DNA from: Branchiostoma floridae
Lineage: Eukaryota > Chordata > Leptocardii > Amphioxiformes > Branchiostomatidae
Assembly: GCF_000003815.2 (NCBI RefSeq)
Contig: NC_049992.1
Location: forward strand, 3,519,703-3,583,702
Length of the DNA: 64,000 bases
Reading direction: 5' to 3'
Part shown: piece by piece, positions 26,001 to 41,000 of the stretch
How positions within the stretch are numbered: the stretch's first letter is position 1
Layout of the letters: every line of letters starts with the position of its first letter
The notes under the pieces: generated by a model
What the model was told of the DNA's origin: nothing
Database searches by the model: none
What the model saw: the letters and a program-made list of their open reading frames with translations, nothing else
Program-made: the position numbers and the translations under genes

Positions 26001-29000
26001 TACAGAATCAATCTGTTCAAGTACTGTACACATGTACCAGAGAGCGTATTTCGCAATAGAATTTTTGTAGTGTTGTGAGTACAGACAATTCTGTAGTGCA
26101 GTTTTAGTGTAGTATTGCATTTGAGGTGCATATTCGCAAATTTACATCGGAAAGAACACTGAAAAAAAGGCAACAACCGAACCCACCACAACCATTTCAA
26201 GACCACTTTCCCCTGTTGTTCCACAGGTGTTGGCAGGTGCAGGTACGGCGCCGTGTTCGTGGAGGCGACCGGTGAGTGCCAGTGTCCTCAGGCTTGCCCC
26301 TACAACTACAACCCTGTGTGCGGCTCCGACGGACGCCAGTACCCGAACGAGTGCGCCATGAGAGTGGCCGGGTGCAACAGCCAGCAGGATGTCTACAGCA
26401 CCGGCCGGCCGCCGTGCGACGGAGGGACAGGTGGGGGAGATTCCTTGACTCTTTGTGAGTTTAATAATGACAATGACAATAATGATAATAATTAGTATAT
26501 CAATAACTATGGTAATAACTATATAGTAATAATGATAATAATGATAACTATAATAATAACTCTAATGATAATAATGAGAGTGGCAGTATGCAACAGCCAG
26601 CAGGACGTCTACAGCATCGGCCGACCGCCGTGCGATGGGGCGACAGGTGGGGGGCATTCCTTCGTTACTCTTTGTGAGTTACACCCCTCTCCCTTGCACT
26701 ACGACCGATGAGGGACTGGATAATTGACGGATCACTCAACAAGGGACATAGAAAAATAACGCATTTTTTGTCTTTTATTCCAATTATTGGATGAAGTGTC
26801 ACACAAGTCCAATCTTGGGCGCGCTCGATGGTCGCTTAGGGATTGTCGTAGTAAAAAGGGGCCTTGGGACAACAGACAGTTTGTGTTTGTGGTCATGATG
26901 TTTTGATGTGAAAAGAGCCGCACAAGAAATGGTGTACATGTAATAGCATACTTTTCTGAGGCTGGGCCGCCAATGGAAGAGGTGTGAAAGGCTGCTTATG
27001 GCACATACGTTTTGTGTGTAAAACCTGTGTGTAAAACCTGATGGGTTTGTTCAATGCAAGGACTTAAAGACCACTTCTAGGCTGAGTACAGTGATTGAAC
27101 TTAAAATAGAATGAGTAAAACATGATTGAGCTAAGAGATATCGGTGAACATAAGTTTGAGAGCAAAGACTTTCATTTCATGTGCATGTGAGGAACTAAAA
27201 ATCTAGGCATTCTTTAAACAGAAACTGTGATATGATTATTTGATTCTCATCACTATTTTTTCAGGCAATGTGGGGAGACCAGATGGAAGGCCGAGTTCTT
27301 ATTATCCAGGTTTGTTTGTCTTGCCATGACGAAAGTCTTAACTATCTGTAACATTTTAGAATCTAAATTTAAGATTTTTGGCATGATGAAACAACATGAA
27401 AATCAAATTTTGCTAAGGCCACACTGACTTGATTTTATGGACGACATCATCGCGTGCATGTATTTTCCCCAAATCGTACCTTCTGCGACAAGCGGTCAGT
27501 ATAAATGATACTAGCAGAGACTAACACGCATGTGCCAGGACTTGGATGAATGGACCAGGACGGAAGAGAGAGACGCATGGACCAGGACGGAAAAGAGAGA
27601 CGCATGAACCAGAACGGAAGAATCCACTAGAGAGACAAAAATCCAGAGGCCATCCAAGGAACATATGACGCCTTCATTTTTCATAGGAAGGGATATCCGT
27701 CGATACACAAGCCTGGGGTGCTGGAAGCACAGAGCCGACACCGCCCTTGAAGACCTGGAAGGCACAGACTCGCGCCTTGATGGTGACTACAAGGACCGCA
27801 TCAACGCCGTAGAGAAGTGCTACCAGGTAGCGCGTTCTCGCGGGTTTCAGGTGTTCGCTCTGCAGGGTGACGGACATTGTTACGGGTCTGCTAACGGTCG
27901 GCTCAACACCTACAACAAGTACGGACCTTCCATCGCCTGCGCAGCCGACGGCAGGGGCGGGGTCATGGCAAATGAGGTGTACCGAATTACAGGTCAGACT
28001 CCATGCCAGACCAGTACATTTTGTAGGTCCCAAAGCCTTAAAGGAAGAAAATCTGTTCATATTCCCTTGGCCTTGGCAGAGTAATGAAAATGAGTTGACT
28101 ACACTATTCGAGCTCACTTCATGCCATGTTCTTCCTGAAAACTTGGATTTGAAATTAGGATAAATTGATAATTTTCCCCATCCTTCTTTTTGTGTTCCGG
28201 TGCTCTCAGTTTTGGGGTGTCCAAAGATTGTCATCCATGGAATCAAGTCAGTGTGGCTTACAGTAATATCATTTCGTGTACGTTCTTTATAAACGTTTAC
28301 TGAAAGCAATTCATGTCTTCTTTCTTCCCACAGACGGCACCTCGGATGTAAGGCCAGGTTCGTACTACCCAGGTGGGGTCTTCATAATAATATCTTAAAA
28401 CTGCCTGGAAACTATACCATAGGCTTTGCGCCTGCCATGTCTTGTCTGCATGCTACTTGACCTTTCAAATCTTAGATTGTGTATTTGTTCTAATGAACTG
28501 TCGTATCTGCCTGTAACGTTTACTTTTCATATCATTATTCCACACCGTGTTTAGATTTAATTGATTTTGTCATTACTTAGGCTAACGTCACATTTCCAAA
28601 TCGGGGCCCGGCCGGGCTGTTTGTGGAAACGAAAATTAGCCATGCATACGTAAAATATATGCAAATATTGATGCCCACCTGACAATTCTCTTCACGTCTT
28701 GTGTAGTTTGGTGTCTTTTATATACTTTTTAAATTATTTTCGTTCCCTAAAGCTGCCCGGTCGGGACTCGGTTTGAAGATGTGACCTAGGCCTTAACAAA
28801 TGACTGCAGTTACATAACCCTCCCCATTCCCCTGCTACAGACCAGAGGCCAGTATATCCGGGTCAGACCGGAGATAGACAGCCGGGTCCAGTCATCACAC
28901 CGCAGCTGTACCGACCAGGACAGGGTACCGGGCAGAGGTAGAGACTTGTTGTTCGGCCCTCCTATACCGTATTGTAGATTACAAAGGCTCACCTGCAAAT

Positions 29001-32000
29001 GGGACCGGAATTCATCCATCCTTAAGTCTGTAGAAATGTAGTTATGGAGATTCTTTTTTATCAAACATCTTTTGCATGTACAACGATGTAGTTTGCATCA
29101 AATTTGAACAGGAACGATTTTGTGTCTATAGTTCCAATTAGGTCAATATTTTACATATGGGGATGTATCATCAAGCAAACATTCCCATCAAAGATATCAT
29201 CATTGCATTCCAAATTTAGGAGCACATGCCTCAATGTTACATGCTGCATGCTGACAGAAATACTTGCTATGCTCATACAAAGCTCACCATTGCGCTTTGC
29301 ACAAAATAATTAGTCTGTGTAAGGCATACTCCACTGTCCAGGATCAGGAGGCCGGCGGATGTTGGGCGGGCTGCTATAAGCGAGATTTAATCAGGCTGAA
29401 AGAAATATGCTTCAGTTCAAGCGTTGTGCATTGCGTTATCAACAAGAGAATTCGCACATGATTATTCCCCAAATTGCCTCCAGGTTCGGCCAGGAGTCCT
29501 ACCCACCGGTTCCTCCCCCTCCACGTAACATCGAGGGCGATGTCCCCGCGCCGATCGCTCCCATCTCCCCGTGGGAAGCGGAGTGCCTGTACGGCGCGAC
29601 CCGGGACCTGACTACGCGGCAGTGCAAGTGTAATGAGGCCTGTACGTTCGAGTTCAACCCCGTTTGCGGATCGGACGGAAAGCAGTACAGCAACCCGTGC
29701 GCCCTCAAGGTGGAACAGTGCAAACAGCAGACGTCAATCGACAACGTTGGGCCTCCTCCATGCGGCGGTACGTGTTAGAGGTTTCCAGTCTCTGCCTTAT
29801 TGTTTGTTTGTTTGTTTGTTAATTCAAACAGGAGGATACATATTGCCTTCAATCGGCGATTTTCAATGTACCAGGGCTACATTCTAATGATATGTCTGCA
29901 ATTTTTTTTTATTTGACTTTTAGTGTCGTTACTGTGGCGAAGCTGGTAGGGCGGTAGGCTCGGTCTGAAAAAGTCCCATGCCCACGACGTCGTGTCATTG
30001 AGAAGGACTTTTAACACGTATTTTTTGCAGATGTGACGTACAGTGGATGCATGTAGTGATAACAACATTTTGACTGTAATGTGTCTCACCAGACTTCTAT
30101 TGATGTAACATACATTCATCTGATATCCCAATATCCGTACCACACAATTCTTTGACGGATGTCACATAGAGTGGTTATTTGTGCTGATTTATAAGTTTGA
30201 CTGCTGTTTTGCAGATGTGACGTACAGTGGATATCTGTACCTCCTGGAAATCACAGTCAGACCCACCAGTGAGACGCCTGTGGTCGAGTTCGGCCGGAAA
30301 ATACAGAAATCCTTCCAGTTCTCCCTACAGGATCCACGGGACACCATCTTATACATGCTGAAGGTAAGCAGGGAGTTGTATCATCTACGATATTTATATG
30401 TTTCACAAATGTACGTTACGTGACGAATGATAGAGACCGGCAGAACACAGTCTTCTGAAAGTCAGCCTTTCAGCCCTGTATATGGCATGTCACCATGGCT
30501 ATTAACTGTTTAGAGATTCGAGATTAGAATGAAATTAGCCCTCTTCTGGACAACTGATGGCACCTCTTATAATGCATGTAGTTATAATCTGACACAGCAC
30601 CAAAAGTGGGGTCGAAGGCGCCTAGGAGTGTGCTCCACTGGTATGAATTGAATGCATCTCATATAACGATTGCTTTCCGTGCTGTTGTCAATAATATTTC
30701 TTTTTAATCTTTATTCTCAAGGTTGTTGGAGAACCCAAGTACCTTCTATGTGAGTATCCTGCACTGGTTTAACTCCTGTTGCATCATTGTCTCATTTTAC
30801 ATCACTTCTGTTGGGAATAATCTGTGTCCGTCGGACTTTTAACATTGTTTTTTTTTTCATGGAATGGCAACTTCATCGTTTAATATGTTGCAACATCCCC
30901 TTCCTCTCTTGCAGACTTGAACGTGACCTTGCCGACTGACCTTGACCACCTGATCCATGACCTCTGGGTGAGTGACCCCGAGTACGTCATGAACATGACG
31001 ATCACGACCACGCCCCTGGTATATTACCCAGCATTCCTGCGGTCCACCTTGGAGATCACCGAAGAGGGAGTTCTGAACCAGTTCGGAGGTCAGGAGGAGA
31101 GAGAGTTGTATTACATGGACATCCACGCCAAGGACACAGGTAAGACAGTGGTCAAAGTCAGAAGTGATTTCACATCAATGTAACAATTACGTTTTATCTG
31201 GGTTTGTTTTCATTGTTTATGTATTATTCTGTTACTAAGTTGTAAGATAACTTTGCACAACAAGTGTACAGTGTATAAAGCATGGCACGTACTGGTACAT
31301 AACTACAGCTCCATATAAGGCTAATCTACATATTACAAAGACTAGATAATGGTATAAAAAGAAAATACATTTAAAAGAATGTCTAGACGTTAGACATTCC
31401 TCCCATGATTCACATCCCATATATTGAAAATACTGTGACTTACAACTTGCCTTAAGTTGAATTACTGTTTTTTCTTTCTTGCCCAGGTGTTAAGTTTGAG
31501 AAGGTTACTAACCAGCTGAAGAAGACAGCTGAAGTCATGGCAGAGACTCGGCAGAACCCCGAGCAGGCCAGTCTGATGCAGCCCTTCAAGGTTCTGGGTG
31601 CCCCAAGGGTGAGCGAATTTATGTCGTATTTCAGTAGCATCTACCTTAGCAACCACTGGATCTTATCGCTTGATAACCAAAGTGGCCATCACGGGAAAAG
31701 GTGCTTTCCAAGGCCACGAGACATCAAGAAAACAGTACAAAATAGAAAGCCCGATAAAGACGCCTAAAAAAACAGCCGGAGCCTAACCTTCGCTTGGATA
31801 ATAGCGAAAAGGTGAGCCAGGGGTTACTACAGAGGATGGTAACCAGGCTAATGTAATGCAACCATTGGTAATTCTCGGCTGCTCAATATGACTGTCAATG
31901 ATTTCATCAAGTCTTAGAGGGGTGGGATCCCATGCGTCTACAGAGTTCAAACCCTCTGGGATCTCTGTAATCTGTTGAATAATCGAAGTGCTACTTTTCC

Positions 32001-35000
32001 GACTCCTGTTTGATTTGTGAAAACGCTTTGTCGAAGGGACGAATCTTTTGATAAACCCTCGACTCAGCGATAACATCCACATTCTTTCACTTTGGATCAT
32101 ATTTTTTTCAGAATTTAGAAATTGCTAAAACCACGAAATGGAACTCTGGCAGTGGTCACTGCAATTTTAACATGTAGTTTGAAAGATGATACCTCTCTGC
32201 AATTGTATGTTGTGGCATCTTCATTTTAAGTTAAAAGCTACCCACATCCACGACATCGCCAAAGTATTTTTTAAACATCACTCTTTTTGTATCTGCCTGT
32301 TGAAGGTTGTGTCCGTGATGTCTTAAGCAGCACAGCGCCAAAGTATTTTTTAAACATCACTCTTGTTGTATTTGCCTGTTGAAGGTTATATCCGTGATGT
32401 CGGCACCAGTACATGAAGCAGCCGACAGGATGCTGCACGAGCTCCCACACATGCAGGAGTACGGTGACGCGATCGAGGTGGACGTCAGGAGTGTCATAAC
32501 GTTTGATCAGTACGACAGGCAAATCAAGTAGGTTTTAGATTTCTTTTAACCTCTCAGTTTTGTCTGCACCACATTGTGGTATCCATTGGTAACATAGTCA
32601 GTGAGATATCTCTAGTAGCGGGACAGATAAGCTGTCTCGTTGGTCGTTAGATGAGTCATCCTATTTCAGCAGTATGACAAGCAAGTCAAGTTTCGTTTTC
32701 TTAGTATCCTAAACTTAATTTAAACCACATTGGTACGTATATACTCTGATATCTAGCAGGACTTGCAAACTATTCAGCTGGCGGTTGTCAATTCCTATAC
32801 TCGAGCAGTGCGGCGGGGAAAACAAGTTGATTTTTGTTTCTCACTTTTTCTAGTCTTAAAAGAAAGTGCTTCCAGGTCAAAAGTTTGTTAAAGATAAGTG
32901 AAGTTCATTTCGATTTTACCTTTTAGAGTCGAAGAAAGTCACTTTTCTCTATTGTTAGCAAAAGTTAGCAAAATGACGAAATGAGCTCTTCTCTTAAGTT
33001 TTATAAATCAATCACCACAACATACATCGAGTTACTGATAACAAACATCTGTTTGCCCCACAGCTACCCCGATGCTGCCCCGGCCCTCCCCGCATTCCCC
33101 GGTGACGAACCCCTGTGCCAGTTCGGCGCGCGACGCGGCCCGACCGGCGGGGACTGCCGCTGCCAGGCCGGCTGCTCGCGCGAGTACGCACCGGTGTGCG
33201 GCTCGGACGGGCACGAGTACTCCAACGGCTGCCTGCTGAGGATGGAGGCCTGCAGGAAGGGCGTCGTCATCGACACCGTCGGCAAACCGCCATGCGGACG
33301 TAAGGACTGTAGCATAGCTTATATCTTTTATTTTTAAAAGCTTCATCGACACCCTGGGCAAACCACCATGTGGACGTAAGGATTGGATAAACCATTGTCC
33401 TTATTGTTATTGGGTGGGCTGACTTCTCATTTCAGCTGAAATACGTACCTGCAGCTATAATACTGTACTCCACTGGACAGAAGCCTTATGTTAGAGTAAA
33501 GCAAGAAGGGGGTCGTCACTGACAACATGGGCAAACTGCCCTGCGGACGTAAGGACTAGATAAACCATTGCCCCTGGTGTATCGTTATTGGGTGGGTGGA
33601 CTCTTCGCAACCAGGGGCTGAGGAGCTTGAGCTAATACAACATGCATACAATACTCCACTGAACAGAAGCCTAACATTAGGGTAAAGCAAGTATGGGGTC
33701 GTCATCGACAACATAGGCATGTCATCCTGTGGATCATATGAGGGCTGTTTTGAATTAATCAACAACATGACTAAGTCGGTAGGTATGATTTCTCTCCATT
33801 ACAGATTTGTCCACTAGTTGGCCATACATGAGCAGGTTCCTTTAAGTTGCCTTGCTCACAGTTCTTGAGCACAGTAACTTGGCTTTCTTCCTTTCCCGTG
33901 TTCAGCTGTTGCGTACAGCGGTTTCCTGTACCTGCTGGACATCCAAGTCACCCCGACCAGGAACCACTCCGTCGCCGACTTCGGACACCACATCAGGGAC
34001 GCCTTCCAGAACACGCTGCAAGATCGCCCGGGACAACCGGACCAGATCATCTACATGCTCAAGGTCAGTTCAGGGTTACTATAAGTAATATTCAAGACCA
34101 AGGAAAGTATACGGTAAAATCTTATTTATGTTCAGAGTCAATAAATGTTAAATCTACAACGTGAGTAAGGTGGGTACAAGTCAAATCACCTACATGCTGA
34201 AGGGCATTACAAGGTCAAACCATATCCACGGTAAATAATTTATATGTTCATGGTTACATCAGCTACACGGTCGAGGTTTGTGCTAGGTTGGTGTTAAATT
34301 GATTTTTTTAAAGATCAGATTTGTCACAGTGAATGAAGAAAGCCCATCAAAATGATATTGTAACTGCCTTTGTTTGTATTTTTGTAGGTGGATGGAGAAC
34401 CCTGGTATGTCGTCTGTAAGTACTCAAGACATTCAATTGTTCTACATCTTATAGAGAATGAGAGAATGGTTAATTTTGTAAACCATCTCAGCCTATACTG
34501 GGGCTGAATTGTTTGATACATGTACGGAGACCGGCTACTCAGAATTTAGTCATTGTTTCTCTGGCATGTGACTTTGGATGCATGTCGAAAAAGCCAAACT
34601 TCTGGTAAAGTTGCCTTTGAAATATTTTAATAGTAAATCACCCTTATCGCGAAGACCACATACATTATTTGCATGCTACAGAACTACAACGGCCACCTTT
34701 TTCTCAGGAGCCGAAGATTCTTAGTCAGCAGGGTCCATATCTGATGCGGTTACGGTCACATTTGTCCAGTCACGAAAAATGCAAATTAGCTCTTGCCAGA
34801 TTTGACGGATACGGCATGTTCTCATTTGCATTTTCGTGACGAGACAAACCCGACAGTAACCTTTGATGCCAGATGGTGAAACACAAAGGGTACAGGACGG
34901 ATTTGGAAAGTCAGCATTACAGTATTACTAATTATCTTTGTGTACGTAAACACACAAGCTGTGTTTCTGTGAATGATTTTAACTACGTGTTGTATCCCTG

Positions 35001-38000
35001 TCACAGATGTGAACGTGACCTCACCAAGCGTAATCGACCTGCTCCTACACAACTACTGGCAGCAGTACCCAGGTGACGCTGATTACGTCACCATCCAGTC
35101 CACGCCCTTGGCGCACTACGAAGCCTTCATGGCATCGACCTTGGACATCAAGGATAATGAGGTACTGACACAGTTCCAAGGAGGGATCCACAGTGGAGAA
35201 CTCTACATGCTGGACTTGCACGTTAAGGACTCAGGTGAGTCAGGCAAGCCTCCTGAAAGGCAACCTAAAGCAGTTTATTACAGGGTATGTAAGGAAACAA
35301 ATAAACTTGGTGTGATGCTCTATGAGGCTGTTTACCGGGTAGACAAAGGAAACAAACAAATAAACCCATATAGTAAGAGACCCATATAGTAAGATTCTTT
35401 GGGCACAACCAGGGAGTACTTATATAATTACTTCCAACATTTCAATGTCTATCAGACTCCATCATCAGGGTAGAATGACTGGAAACTAACTTCTAGCCGA
35501 TGTAGGTGGCGCTGCAGCAGCATGAATGCCGCCCCAGACGTGTACCCCCCTCGTCTCTGTTCATGACTGCTGGAGCTGATTTTCTGATCCAGACTGCCTC
35601 CATGGCCTCCTTAATCGGCCTCGGCTATAAGTAGCAGTAAGAAGTAGTTTCCAGTCATTCTACCCTGATGATGGTGTCTGATAGACATCGGAATTTAATT
35701 GCCAACCTGATGAAGTTATTTACGAAACAAATTAACTTTTTGCTGTCCTCTCCAGACGTGAGCCTTGGCAAGCTGTTTGAGGAGTATGTGAAACAACTGG
35801 AGCTCACGGCGGAGCAACGAGGGGATGATCCTACCAAACGCACCTTTATGCACCCTTTCAAGGTCGTCGGAAGTACACGGGTCAGTCCATTTGTTTCTTG
35901 TTAAGACGTAGTTCTCTGTGTGTCTACATTGCATGTTGGAAGGGTCGCATTTTACATGAAACTGTTCTTTGTAGGCAATGTCCCTTGTCTTGAGCACAAA
36001 AAATGCTGCTCTAGACAGCATAACATAGACTTAACATGTTCATATATTCGTCCTTCCCTCACCAGTTTCTGTAGCCCTTGGTCACACCTTTTGTGCAATC
36101 ACTGCAACTGAGGGCCAATCCACTGATATTGGAGTTTATGCCCGAATGCTATTATGATACTCTTTCGCTGATAAATGCTAGGAGAAAGTATCATGCACTT
36201 TTTTTTAAGTCCTTGGTATGACTCGGCTAGATATACTAAATGCAAGGTGACCACTCCTCCCAGTTGGCTACTCTTTATATTAGCATGATATCTCATCTGT
36301 GTTGATACAATCCATGTTGGAGTTTATAACTGCCATTCAACACGAACAAATTGCTTACCTCGAATTTTCGGCGCACATCCGTCGGTCTTCGCCAGGAATG
36401 GCGATTCAGTTACTCTAAGAACGTGACCGAGACACGTGACTCGAGTAAAGAATCGTAGATGCCTGGCGCCCCCATCTCTATTGAGTGTAGGCTGGTGTGC
36501 TCTTATGTAAATAAATGTAAACATAACTCTGTTGTTTGCAGGTGATAATCCTTAGTTCGAGCGCCAGTAACGCCGCCGTAGACAGAGGGCTGTACAGCCT
36601 GCCGACGTTCCAGGCGTACGGAGATGCCATCGAGGTGGACGCCATCAGCGTCGTGCCCTTCAGCGAGTACGAGCATGAGATAGAGTAAGGCTTACTTTTA
36701 TACCATTTCTATAATGCAAAATATCAGCTGTAGTCACTGTGACGTGAACGCTTTGTTTTAAGCTACAAATGTGAATACGAACAAGAGATACAGTAAAGCT
36801 TTTGCATTTCTCCAAATTCTAATGGGGGTAGATGCGTCAACAACAATGAATATTATCATGAAATTGGTAGACCTACGCCTGCACAGCCCAGAAAGTTAAT
36901 GTTGAAAATAACAATGACGTTTTTATGTATGCAAATGTGAATTACTTATACATCTGTAATACAATGCGGCCAATTTTAAGTTATGAAAGAGTCTTCAGAT
37001 GCTTTCACCGTTAAGATTGTGTGATTTGTCACACTTTCCCAAAGGTACCAGGCAGACCACATCGCGGCCCCCTGCCCGCTAGTCGAGTCCTCCCGCCCGC
37101 GCACTGCCGGCTCCCGCTCCGCCCGGACGAGCATCTGCCGGTACGGCGGCGTGAGGAACCCACTCACCGGGAAATGCTTCTGTGCGGACATATGCTCACA
37201 GGTATGACTATGCCATGACTGATCTAACAGAATGAGTTTTATTACAGACCCGTTTATTCGTAGCTTTGGGATAATGACAGGTCGGGGTCAGAATTCGACC
37301 GGTTTCGACTTTATTCGTCTTTCTCAAGAATGACAAAGATCGGACCATCCCTCTTTTTATACATTTTCCGTGCTTTCCTAGTGCAGGGCGCTCTAACTAT
37401 ATCATAGACCCGTTTTATGCCTACAGCACAATTCCTACCGGGGCACGGCCGGGTTGTTTGCGGAAACGAAGAATTAATGTTTACGCTAATAGATGTGCCC
37501 AAGGCATGCTGATGAATTATTTTGGGGCCGTTTTGTGTTTTTGCATGATACGCTGTCAAACGGTCATTCATTATTTTATTCATTCATTGTTTTATTCACT
37601 CTTTCCCAGGATGTTGACCCCGTGTGCGGGTCGGACGGAGTGGAGTACGATAACCTCTGCCAGCTGAAGGTGGCGGCGTGCAGGCAGCAGAAGACCATCG
37701 ACGCGCTGGGACAGCCTCCCTGTGGGGGTGGGTACAAGCTTACGAGTAGAATAAAGTGGATGGACGCGCTGAGAAATATTTGTAAATACGCGGCCTAATA
37801 ATACTCTAGAACTTATCATTGGTTGGGCTCATCATTTGTTGAGGTCATCATTGGTTGAGCTCATCATTGGTTGAGCAAGAGAAAGCCATCATCTGGTATG
37901 AATATAAATGTTTGGAATTCCTTTTGTTTGATTTGATGTGTAGGCCTTGGGCTTTATACCAAACTACCTTGTCCATAGTATAAAACTGTGATACATATAT

Positions 38001-41000
38001 GTAATACTGCAATTGTAATTCATACCATATTACTTAACAATTGGCAATGAGAATCGGCCATTTCAGATCACAGAAATGAACAACTGAACTGAAGAGCCTC
38101 GGCAACAATGTTGGATAACTGTTATGTTCGCAATCAAGCTCACAAGACACACGATCTAGATACAGCCTTATTCTTCCTCTCTCGTCACACATGGCTATCT
38201 TCCCCCTGACTCCCTCCAGAAGTCTGTCTCCTCCCTTTCCCCCTTGGCTGACTCCCCTGTGGGCCCTACCACTCCACAAACTTGTGGGGGGGTGTCCTCT
38301 TCCTGTTCAAGCGACCACAACCAACGTGCTGATTATTCTGTCGCTTGTGATTTAAGGGTCAAGGTCACTGGCCAAGGTTTCGGTTTTCACATCAGCTTGG
38401 AGACCATTGACACAAACGTGTCAATGGAGTTGGCTTCGACCGCCACTTGTGGTAGTAGGTTCCAGTCACTGATAGTACGCGGCAAAAAGGAGGCCTTACG
38501 GTAGAGTGTCTTACAGACAGGTTGTACCAACTGCCTGTCATGAGATCGTCTCGGGTTTCACTCAAAACACAACTACTGTTTTACACGTACAGGTATGATG
38601 TACAGCGGGTTCCTGTACAGGCTGGAGGTAACAGTCCAGCCAACAGCCGACCGCTCCACTCTGCACATCGGCAGGAACATCCGGGACTCCTTCCAGCAGA
38701 CACTGCGGGATCCCATGGACCAGATGCTGTACATGATGAAGGTGAATTATGTCACTCATATGTCTCAGATGTCCGCAAAGAGCTGATGAATCTCTCGAGA
38801 CACCGTAAATGCTTGTGTAGAAGGTTGACAACAGTATCAAAAGTACACCGATAAAGGTTAGGCAAACAGATAATGAGATTACTCAATACAATGCTAAAGT
38901 AATCATTGACAAGCAAATTTAATATAAATGATCCATTTTCTTGATCATAAAAACACTTTGGGTCCTCTTACATTGGATTGTAACAACATGATGAGACAAC
39001 AGATTGGTTTGTAACAACATTGAAGTACAAGTAGATATAGTGGTACTTACCACATTTTGTTTTCTTGTCCCTTAGGTGAACGGAGAGCAAGTGTTCCATG
39101 TCTGTAAGTAGCAAAGATTTAACTATCAATCGTTCTTGATCTTAAAAGAACATATTAGGGGATAACTGAAATTATCTCAGAAGTGGTTTACCATTATTTT
39201 GGGAAGTATTCAATCTAACGTTATATATAAAAATGTGTCTAACTCTGCCTGTCAGATTACTCTTGAAGCAATTTCAGTATGCAATATTTATCAAAGCAGG
39301 TCATGACATTGACTGAAACATAAAGCCCCTGGGTTTAATATATAGTTTTGTCTTACTGACGTGCGTCTACCCCTTCCAGACTTGAACGTCAGCCTCCCGA
39401 CTGTCTTGGATCAGCTGACGGCGAACTTCAGAAACCGTTACCCTGGCGACGCGGAGCAGGTGACCTTTGTCCCCACGACCTTGGTGGACTACCGTATGTT
39501 CCTGGCTCTGACGGTCGGTCTGTCGGAGTACCGGAACTTCCCGAGCTTCGGCGGCGTGCACGACGGGGAACTCTACTTTGTGGACATCTACCCACGGGAC
39601 ACGTATGAACAAGGTGAGGATTGACAAAAAAGCAGTCACTCAAGCAACTGGATATGATGTTGGAAATGGTCAGACGTTTCAGACAGCATCCTGTGTCTTT
39701 CATCAATGACACAGGATAAATCGTTTTGGAGAGAGTTTTTATATCCTATATGTGAATTGGTTAGATGAAGGTTCAAACTTTTCTTCTGGATAATATCAAA
39801 ATTTTATTCANNNNNNNNNNNNNNNNNNNNNNNNNNNNNNNNNNNNNNNNNNNNNNNNNNNNNNNNNNNNNNNNNNNNNNNNNNNNNNNNNNNNNNNNNN
39901 NNNNNNNNNNCTTTGTTCCGTGAAATTGTTTGTCTTCATTTTCATGTCACTGAGGAAGGAAGATGGATGTCTTCCGAAACGTCTGAATAAAATTTTGATA
40001 TTATCCAGAAGAAGAGTTTGAACCTTCATCTACTTATCATATCCTGGATGTCTAACCTTCACAAACGTATATGTGAATTGATATGCAAAAGAGATCTAGT
40101 CTGTCCAACTAGACTAGGTGTAAGACAACGCCTTTTTTGCTTGGGCGTCTAACATCGTAAGGTGAGATTTGAGTACAGAAATGGCTGCTAATTCAGTATT
40201 CGATCACAGAAAGCTCTTTCGCTACATCGCAATAGAGATAGTGGCTATGTACATAAGATTATACTTTAAAAAATCTCTTCATTTTCAACAAATTGTATAC
40301 GCCATTTAACGTGCCATCTTTTTCTTTTTCTGTAGAGTAACAGGTGGACTAGCAAGGATTGAATATCGCAACCTCTAGGTCTAGAGGCAAAATAATTACT
40401 TATAGTCAACATGCTTTGAATAAACTATTATTTTTTTCTCATTGTTTCAGTATTTTAATGATGCATATAAATAAATAACTTGTTATCTGTCAAGGTGTCA
40501 AGCTTGATCGGCTGTTGGAGAAGTGGGGAGAGGACTGGGATCTGACGGACGACGCACGCGCCAACCCTGCGTCATCGAACTTCATGATGCCTTACAAAGT
40601 ACTGGGAAGCACAAGGGTAAATTTGCAAGCACTTACTTGATATGTTTTGTATCTAAACTTTCCTTGGTATTCGTGTTCTTTTCCCGTTATTCGCCTAAAC
40701 ACAAATGTCATACAGCATAGCAATATCTAAACATGTTCACAGCGGATATTTCTACTAATATTTTATGTGTGTAGGGGTTGACGTTCTCAGAATCTCTGTT
40801 TCATTGTAAGGATAGACAGAGTTCAGCACTAAGGACAGATGCAGTCATCTAAAACATGCTGCAGGCCCTTTTGAAGTGGCCATGTGGAGTCTATATTCAA
40901 CAGATCTGGAATTCTTTAAAGTGCATTGAACTACTTGTTCACCAAAATTGGTGGTTTCATAAAAATCTGCACATTTTTCAGCTATGCGGCTAGACTTAAT

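Noticed and set aside
27674..28309. A 211-residue open frame on the minus strand
   Set aside because: It is antisense to the WSC-like exon, shows no family features and has no joined exons; the plus-strand exon has proper splice sites and conserved cysteines.
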